The position numbers were made by a program, and so were the translations under genes. 64,000 bases of DNA from JABGQS01 sp963674545 (GTDB taxonomy: Bacteria > Bacillota > Clostridia > Christensenellales > SZUA-584): assembly GCA_963674545.2 (NCBI GenBank), contig CAXXFB010000001.1, positions 2,046,001 to 2,110,000 on the forward strand, given 5' to 3'. Shown here piece by piece: positions 59,016 through 64,000 of this stretch. The first letter of the stretch is position 1, and the number at the start of each line of letters is the position of its first letter. A model generated the notes under the pieces. That model did not search any database and was not told where the DNA came from. It saw only the letters and a list, made by a program, of their open reading frames with translations.

Positions 59016-59903
59016 ATGCCGGCAGAAGTTGAGGCTAAGGGCCTTCTCAACAAAGCAAAACACCCTTCATCATGGTTTGGCATAGAATACGGCTTCAACG
59101 TATACCGGGGCTGTCAGCACGGCTGTATATACTGCGATACCCGCAGCGAGTGCTATGGCATAGACAACTTCGAAGAAGTAACTGTAAAAATGAACGCGCC
59201 AAAGCTTCTTGCGCGCTCGCTCTCACGCATGCGCAAACGTGCGGTGCTGGGAACAGGCGCCGCCAGCGATCCGTATATACCGCTGGAGCTCAGTTATAAA
59301 ATAACCCGGCAGTGTCTTAAGATAATAAGCGAGCGGCGTTTCGGTATCAGCCTTTGCACCAAGAGCAACCTTGTACTGCGGGATATTGACCTGCTCTCGA
59401 AGATAAACGAAGTGTATGCGTGTGTCCAGTTCACGATAACCACACCGGATGACAGCCTTGCAGCAGTGACCGAGCCGCATGCGCCCCCGCCGTCACAGAG
59501 GTATGAAGCGATGGGTATCCTCTCCAGCGCAGGCATTGAAACCGGCATAACTATGATGCCGCTTCTTCCTTATATAAATGAAAGCGAAGATGATATGCGC
59601 ACTCTTGTCAGAAAAGCAAAGCAATTTGGGGCAAGCTTTATAGTCCCGGCTTTCGGCATGACCCTTCGTGACAGACAGCGTGCTTACTATTACGACAAGC
59701 TGGACCAGAGCTTTCCCGGTCTGCGGCATAAATATGAAAAGCGCTTTGGCAGCAGCTACAGCTGCGGCGTTTCTAACTACAATAAACTAAGAAGAGTATT
59801 CGAAGAAGAATGCAGGGCTGCCGGTATATCCACAAATATGCCATCGTACAGCAAAAGGATATCGGCATACCAGCTAAGCTTCCTCGGTGAGCAGCAAACA
59901 TGA
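59016..59903 (+). CDS. Radical SAM protein, SPL (spore photoproduct lyase-like) family
   Basis: A 295-residue radical SAM enzyme. The cluster motif is C33-x3-C37-x2-C40 in YRGCQHGCIYCDTR, followed by GTGAASDPYIPLE and LCTKSNLVLRDIDLL. The C-terminus has no SPASM cysteines. The family is wider than true photoproduct lyases, and the preceding FNVYRGCQHGC is shared by several uncharacterised SplB-like proteins, so a DNA-repair role is not assured. Its stop overlaps the next gene by ATGA. Confidence 0.85.
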   Translation: MPAEVEAKGLLNKAKHPSSWFGIEYGFNVYRGCQHGCIYCDTRSECYGIDNFEEVTVKMNAPKLLARSLSRMRKRAVLGTGAASDPYIPLELSYKITRQCLKIISERRFGISLCTKSNLVLRDIDLLSKINEVYACVQFTITTPDDSLAAVTEPHAPPPSQRYEAMGILSSAGIETGITMMPLLPYINESEDDMRTLVRKAKQFGASFIVPAFGMTLRDRQRAYYYDKLDQSFPGLRHKYEKRFGSSYSCGVSNYNKLRRVFEEECRAAGISTNMPSYSKRISAYQLSFLGEQQT

Positions 59904-60406
59904 AAGTATCAAAGAAAAAAACGTCCGGACTAGGGCGGCGAACAAATTATTCACCTGCTTTTTTCAACATCGAAACGGTCTATTTTAGCGACGAGTCGAT
60001 AGGCGGAGACGTGCTGTATTCCGAGCGTGCTAAGATAATAAAGCATACCAGCGGTGTCAGAATAAAAACAGTTTCATGCGACGGAGTAAACTATATAGAT
60101 ATCCCATACAGTGAGCTTGCCGGGATAGTGGTTACAGACCCGGACATCGCCCCGATGCCAAAGCCGGAAAAGCAAGGCATAAGAAGCGTTCTGATGGGCT
60201 GGACAGACGGTCTTGCTTCCCTGCACGATTTTAGTTTGAGGATAGGCGGAAGTGTCTGCTTTAAATACAAACAGAGCGATAAACTTCAGGAAGTGACTCT
60301 GTATCACAGCAGGCAGGACATCTTCGATATGTTCAAATTTACTAGGCGGCATTTTGGCAAGTTAGTCTGGACAACACAGGACAACGAGTTTATATTAAAT
60401 AAATAA
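59900..60406 (+). CDS. Uncharacterised 168-residue protein
   Basis: Not recognised. A basic N-terminus (MKVSKKKTSGLGRRTNYS) leads to a domain of short strands: FNIETVYFSDESIGGDVLYSERAKIIKHTSGVRIKTV, YSELAGIVVTDPDIAPMP, FSLRIGGSVCFKYKQSD. The pattern of strands ending in a helix (IFDMFKFTRRHFGKLVW) hints at a PH-like or small barrel fold. It starts within the stop of the radical SAM gene and ends 10 bases before the RACo-like gene, so it is a fixed member of the cluster. Confidence 0.75.
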   Translation: MKVSKKKTSGLGRRTNYSPAFFNIETVYFSDESIGGDVLYSERAKIIKHTSGVRIKTVSCDGVNYIDIPYSELAGIVVTDPDIAPMPKPEKQGIRSVLMGWTDGLASLHDFSLRIGGSVCFKYKQSDKLQEVTLYHSRQDIFDMFKFTRRHFGKLVWTTQDNEFILNK

Positions 60407-60416
60407 GGAGCAGCAA

Positions 60417-61772
60417 ATGGAAGACAAAAGAGTTTGCACCGGCGCCTGCATCTTCGGCAAGTGCCCGTTCGATATGTGCATCAAACACAATCAGGGAAAA
60501 ATACATAAAGCGGTAAAAGCAGACATGTCGATATTGACTCACGGCAGTCTTGTCACGCTGAAAACTCAGCACGACGGCTACGGCGCTGCAATAGATATCG
60601 GCACAACGACTATAGCGGCTTATCTATACGAATATAGAAGCGGTGACTGCATAGACATTAAAAGCATTATAAATCCGCAGACATCTTTCGGGGTAGACGT
60701 CATTTCACGAATAAAATATTGCCGTGACAACGAAAACGGTCTTGCCGAGCTTCATGAAGCTATAGCAAGAAGTCTGAATGAAATACTAAGCGGTCTATGC
60801 GATAAAAACAGCATCGGCAGCTCCGATATAACAAAGATAGTACTAACGGGCAACACAACGATGCTCTGTCTTATGGGCAACGTAGATCCTTCGCCGATGG
60901 GAGTATCGCCTTTCGAGATGCCTTTCGGATTCGGCAACATCGTCAGAGCGAAAGATATAGACCTCGAATTTGATGCAGACGTATACCTTACCCATTGTAT
61001 GTCCGCATTCGTCGGCGGCGATATAGTCTCGGCAGTGCTCTCTTCAGGAATGAGAGAGCAGGAAGTCTCGCTGCTGCTCGATATCGGCACAAACGGTGAA
61101 GTTGCGCTGCATTCCCACGGGAAAATACTCTCGACTTCAACTGCTGCAGGCCCTGCTTTCGAAGGAAGCGAGCTTTCCTGCGGAATGGCAGCTGTTGCAG
61201 GCGCGGTAAACAGCGTATATACTATAGACGGTGAGATACAAGTTACAACGATAGGCGAAGCAAAACCGACTGGTATCTGCGGTTCGGGCGTTATAGACGC
61301 ACTTGCACTTATGAAGTCCTCCGGCGCTATGGATGAAACAGGCTATATAGAAGAAGGTCCTTTCACTGAAATAGTTGACGGAGTAAACGCATTCAGAGTC
61401 TGCGATGGCGTATACATAACACAGAAAGACGTAAGGAACATACAGACTGCAAAAGCGGCCATAGCCGCAGGAGTGCTTGCACTCATAAACAGCGCCGGTC
61501 TTAGCTTCGATGATGTACAAACTGTTTATCTTGCCGGGGGCTTTGGCAACTATATGGACGAACAGAGCGCAGTGACTATAGGTCTTCTGCCGCCTAGCTC
61601 GCTCGAAAAGCTAAAGAGCATAGGAAACGCAGCCGGTGCAGGCGCAGGAATGGAGCTCGATTTTGCCCACAACCAGAAGGAGTGCGCAGATATCGTTGCG
61701 ACAAGCACCCATGTAGAGCTTGCAACAGATCCCTATTTCATGGAAAAATATGTTGAGTGTATGATGTTCTAA
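60417..61772 (+). CDS. RACo-like corrinoid activase C-terminal domain protein, lacking the ferredoxin domain
   Basis: A 451-residue protein. The ASKHA ATPase core of RACo (reductive activator of corrinoid proteins) is seen: AAIDIGTTTIAAYLYE (about 57-72), LLLDIGTNGEVAL (about 219-231), SAGPAFEG-like TAAGPAFEGSELSCGM and VYLAGGFGNYMD (about 369-380). Full RACo proteins carry an N-terminal [2Fe-2S] ferredoxin; here there is only a 22-residue Cys motif C7-x3-C11-x4-C16-x4-C21. Such proteins reduce inactive Co(II) cobamides to Co(I) with ATP. No corrinoid protein lies in the window. AAGGAG precedes ATG. Confidence 0.85.
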   Translation: MEDKRVCTGACIFGKCPFDMCIKHNQGKIHKAVKADMSILTHGSLVTLKTQHDGYGAAIDIGTTTIAAYLYEYRSGDCIDIKSIINPQTSFGVDVISRIKYCRDNENGLAELHEAIARSLNEILSGLCDKNSIGSSDITKIVLTGNTTMLCLMGNVDPSPMGVSPFEMPFGFGNIVRAKDIDLEFDADVYLTHCMSAFVGGDIVSAVLSSGMREQEVSLLLDIGTNGEVALHSHGKILSTSTAAGPAFEGSELSCGMAAVAGAVNSVYTIDGEIQVTTIGEAKPTGICGSGVIDALALMKSSGAMDETGYIEEGPFTEIVDGVNAFRVCDGVYITQKDVRNIQTAKAAIAAGVLALINSAGLSFDDVQTVYLAGGFGNYMDEQSAVTIGLLPPSSLEKLKSIGNAAGAGAGMELDFAHNQKECADIVATSTHVELATDPYFMEKYVECMMF

Positions 61773-61782
61773 GGAGGAACTT

Positions 61783-62526
61783 ATGAATAAAACAAAGCTG
61801 ATTTTCGCAGGACTTGGTGCTTTTGGAGTGTTTGCCTTTATCGTTCTGGGCGTCATCGCCGTTTTGATGCACGAATCTTTTTCTGTTCTGAACAGCTTCG
61901 TAGGTGAGCTTGGCAAATACCCTTCAGGATACCTTGGCTTTTCACCTGCATTCCTGTTCAATATCGGTCTTGCAATTGCCGGTCTAACAACAGCAGTATT
62001 CTTCGTATGGTACGGCCTTGACAAGCAAAGCATTCTCGAAACTGCATTCAGCTTTTTTGGAATACTCACCGGAACTCTCATCGCAGCCCAAGGTGTCTTT
62101 ACGCTAAACAACGTTTCAGCTCACTATATATTCACAACGCTGCTTTTCGCTTCAGCTTTCATAACCGGAGCTCTTTACGTAGTCGTATCGCTTCTTCCCG
62201 GAAGCCTTGGCAAAGCAAGTCTTGCAGGAATGCTGACAGCTTTTGCGGCGGCGGCGGCCGGTGCAGTTTTCGCCGTCTTCGTACAGATAGGCAACATGCC
62301 CTACATACTCGGCGTTCCATTTGCTACGCGTATAAAGGTTATACCGTTCGCAATAGTCGAATGGGCAGCTCTTCTTCTGCTTTTTGCCTTCATCGGCATG
62401 CTTTGCGTCAAAATGATACTGTCAGCGCTGAAAGAAGAAGGCTCCGGCGAAACAGGCGGACTTAAAATCAAAAAACCGTCTTTTGGATTAAAAAAGAAAA
62501 AGCAGGAAGAAACCCTGGATTTCTGA
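61783..62526 (+). CDS. DUF998-like multi-pass membrane protein
   Basis: A 247-residue membrane protein with about six helices and a basic C-terminal tail (GLKIKKPSFGLKKKKQEE). SVLNSFVGELGKYPSGYLGFSPAFLFNIGLAIAGL resembles the DUF998 start, with a short periplasmic loop after helix 1. The function is unknown. AAGGAGGAAC precedes ATG, 10 bases after the RACo-like stop. Its stop is 5 bases before the next gene. Confidence 0.72.
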   Translation: MNKTKLIFAGLGAFGVFAFIVLGVIAVLMHESFSVLNSFVGELGKYPSGYLGFSPAFLFNIGLAIAGLTTAVFFVWYGLDKQSILETAFSFFGILTGTLIAAQGVFTLNNVSAHYIFTTLLFASAFITGALYVVVSLLPGSLGKASLAGMLTAFAAAAAGAVFAVFVQIGNMPYILGVPFATRIKVIPFAIVEWAALLLLFAFIGMLCVKMILSALKEEGSGETGGLKIKKPSFGLKKKKQEETLDF

Positions 62527-62531
62527 TTAAA

Positions 62532-64000
62532 ATGAAGAAAATCACACTGTGCGCTTTCGGCGCAAGATATTCACACAGCAATATGGCACTGCACTGTCTT
62601 AAGAGCGCAGTGCCTTTTGATTTGCAAAAAAGCATAAGTATACTCGAGCTTACGCAGAACGACAGGCTAAGCTATGCCGTCGAAAAAATCGCTGAAAGCG
62701 AGCCGGACGCCATCGGTTTTTCGTGTTATATCTGGAGCATAGATATGGTGCTGCGCGCTGCTTCCAGCATAAAGAAGATAATGCCCGGTTGTTTAATATT
62801 GCTAGGCGGCCCGGAAGCAGGCCCTGCTGCACATGAGCTGATGACGCAGCACAGTTTCATAGATATGATAATCCTCGGCGAGGGCGAAGTGCCTTTTGCC
62901 CGTTTTTTTAGCAGCTTTAACAGCGGGCAAAGCATACTCGAAACACCGTCCGCCTGCATAAGACACGGAAATGATATCATAACCACTCCGCAAGTACAGC
63001 TGCCGGAGCTAGACAGTCTGCCTTTCATCTACAGCGATATGAGCGGCTTTAAAAACAAGGCTGTCTATTACGAGACAAGCCGTGGATGTCCATACCGCTG
63101 CGCATACTGCATGTCGGCATCTGGCGGTACTCGTTTTTTGTCGCTTGAACGTGTGCGCAGTGAGCTTGAGTTCTTCTTAGCATCAAACGTTAAACGTGTA
63201 AAACTCGTCGACAGAACGTTCAACTATCCTGCCCAGCGCGCTTATGATATATTCAGCATGCTTATCAAACTATCGGAAAAGTATCCGCAGGCTTATACGA
63301 ATTTTCATTTCGAGGTTTCTGCCTGTCTGCTGACAGATGATATTTTAGAGCTTCTCAGTACAGCAAAGCCGGGGCTTATACAACTGGAGATCGGAGTGCA
63401 GTCTACCAATGAAGAAACGCTGCGCGCTATAAACCGCAGTCACGACTTAAAAAAGCTTATGGACAGCACCCGCCGCCTGTGCGAAATGGGAAACATACAC
63501 GTACATACAGACCTCATCGCCGGGCTTCCGATGGAGGACTACGTAAGCTTTTCAAAATCGTTCGACGATGTTTACTCCCTCGGGGCAGAGCAGCTTCAGC
63601 TCGGGTTTTTAAAAGTGCTGACCGGCTCGCCCATGCACGACATGGCAAAAAAATACGGCATCGAATATACAAGCTATCCGCCCTATGAGGTGCTTAAAAC
63701 GGATGTCCTCTCATATAAGCAGCTTCAGCGGCTGCATAAGATCGCAGATCTTGTAGACACACTGCACAATTCGGGCAATTTTAAGAAAACGCTGGAGACG
63801 ATAATAGAAGACTCTGCTTTCTCATTCTTTGAAAGCTTTGCAGATTATGCACAAAGCAAAGGATATTTCGACCGGCCGCAGCCAAAACAGCGTGTTTTTG
63901 AGCTGCTACTTGCCTATTGCGATAATGATAAAAAAGCAGCCGAAGCGCTTTTATACGACTGGCTGATGAACGAAAAACCGGGCAGGCTGCCCGCCGGGCT
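62532..64000 (+). CDS. B12-binding domain radical SAM protein, DUF4080 type; 3' end outside window
   Basis: Open from ATG 62532 to the window end (489 codons). Residues 1-130 look like a cobalamin-binding Rossmann domain: ITLCAFGARYSHSNMALHCLK, DAIGFSCYIWSIDMVLRAASSIKKI, ILLGGPEAGP, IILGEGEVPF. The radical SAM motif follows as C186-x3-C190-x2-C193 (SRGCPYRCAYC). VEL/QLEIGVQSTNEETL, DLIAGLP and LGFLKVLTGSPMHDMA are shared with DUF4080 proteins. There is no clear ribosome binding site, so coupling to the preceding gene is likely. Class B radical SAM methyltransferases are relatives. Confidence 0.85.
   Translation, partial: MKKITLCAFGARYSHSNMALHCLKSAVPFDLQKSISILELTQNDRLSYAVEKIAESEPDAIGFSCYIWSIDMVLRAASSIKKIMPGCLILLGGPEAGPAAHELMTQHSFIDMIILGEGEVPFARFFSSFNSGQSILETPSACIRHGNDIITTPQVQLPELDSLPFIYSDMSGFKNKAVYYETSRGCPYRCAYCMSASGGTRFLSLERVRSELEFFLASNVKRVKLVDRTFNYPAQRAYDIFSMLIKLSEKYPQAYTNFHFEVSACLLTDDILELLSTAKPGLIQLEIGVQSTNEETLRAINRSHDLKKLMDSTRRLCEMGNIHVHTDLIAGLPMEDYVSFSKSFDDVYSLGAEQLQLGFLKVLTGSPMHDMAKKYGIEYTSYPPYEVLKTDVLSYKQLQRLHKIADLVDTLHNSGNFKKTLETIIEDSAFSFFESFADYAQSKGYFDRPQPKQRVFELLLAYCDNDKKAAEALLYDWLMNEKPGRLPAG

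Overview
The window is 64 kb of chromosome from a low-to-moderate G+C, strictly anaerobic-looking Firmicute of the class Clostridia, probably gut-associated. The reasons are: AGGAGG-type ribosome binding sites with frequent TTG starts; a V-type ATPase where Firmicutes usually keep the F-type atp operon; formate-tetrahydrofolate ligase; an anaerobic sulfatase with its radical-SAM maturase; several radical-SAM and RACo-like proteins; two lipoprotein serpins; and Clostridia-type families (DUF975, DUF1934, DUF6320, YhfC, DUF1638). I cannot name the species. Most of the window is ordinary core genome with short operons. It has no transposase, integrase, rRNA or CRISPR.

Layout. 1-6.4 kb: 3' end of lysS, a membrane protein coupled to a tRNA-dihydrouridine synthase, a GNAT, a V4R sensor overlapping a diguanylate cyclase, an SDR oxidoreductase and a nitroreductase. 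6.4-12.6 kb: an AT-rich accessory stretch holding a ROK regulator, an aldehyde dehydrogenase, a decayed small gene and a beta-propeller lipoprotein. It is punctuated by two extra copies of the 3' end of the tRNA-Val(CAC) gene that closes it, which looks like two small tandem islands at a tRNA attachment site. 12.9-24.3 kb: cyclophilin, amidohydrolase, GNAT, PgsA-like enzyme, a DeoR-controlled sorbitol/sorbose-phosphate-type dehydrogenase with a degenerate 3' repeat array, fhs, cupin, rsgA, and a GntR-DUF1648/DUF5808-YhfC operon. 24.5-32.8 kb: a leftward series of DUF1934, UPF0173 hydrolase, pyrG, glnS, two PQ-loop half-transporters, a five-unit tandem repeat, gltX, a NAGPA-type glycosidase and a small membrane protein.

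33-47.9 kb: sulfatase plus anSME behind two operator-like palindromes resembling GlcNAc-responsive DasR/NagR sites; two lipoproteins; a condensation-domain acyltransferase with a zinc-ribbon membrane partner; DUF975; a LacI regulator convergent with a sugar isomerase/epimerase whose promoter contains a LacI-type palindrome; tandem serpins; an AAC(3)-like acetyltransferase; DUF554; and an AT-rich orphan. 48-58 kb: rpiB-upp followed by a complete V-type ATPase operon (G/H-I-K-E-C-F-A-B-D) whose proteolipid carries the residues of Na+-binding rings. 58.2-64 kb: a rightward cluster of DUF1638 protein, SPL-type radical SAM protein, uncharacterised basic protein, shortened RACo-like corrinoid activase, DUF998-like membrane protein, and a B12-binding radical SAM protein that runs off the end.

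The most interesting points are the triplicated tRNA-Val 3' end, the dre-like control of the desulfation operon, the RACo/DUF1638/radical-SAM cluster, the serpin pair with different predicted P1 residues, two gene-end tandem repeat arrays, two candidate leaderless mRNAs and a possible ATT start codon. All are read from sequence only; no alignment or database search was run.
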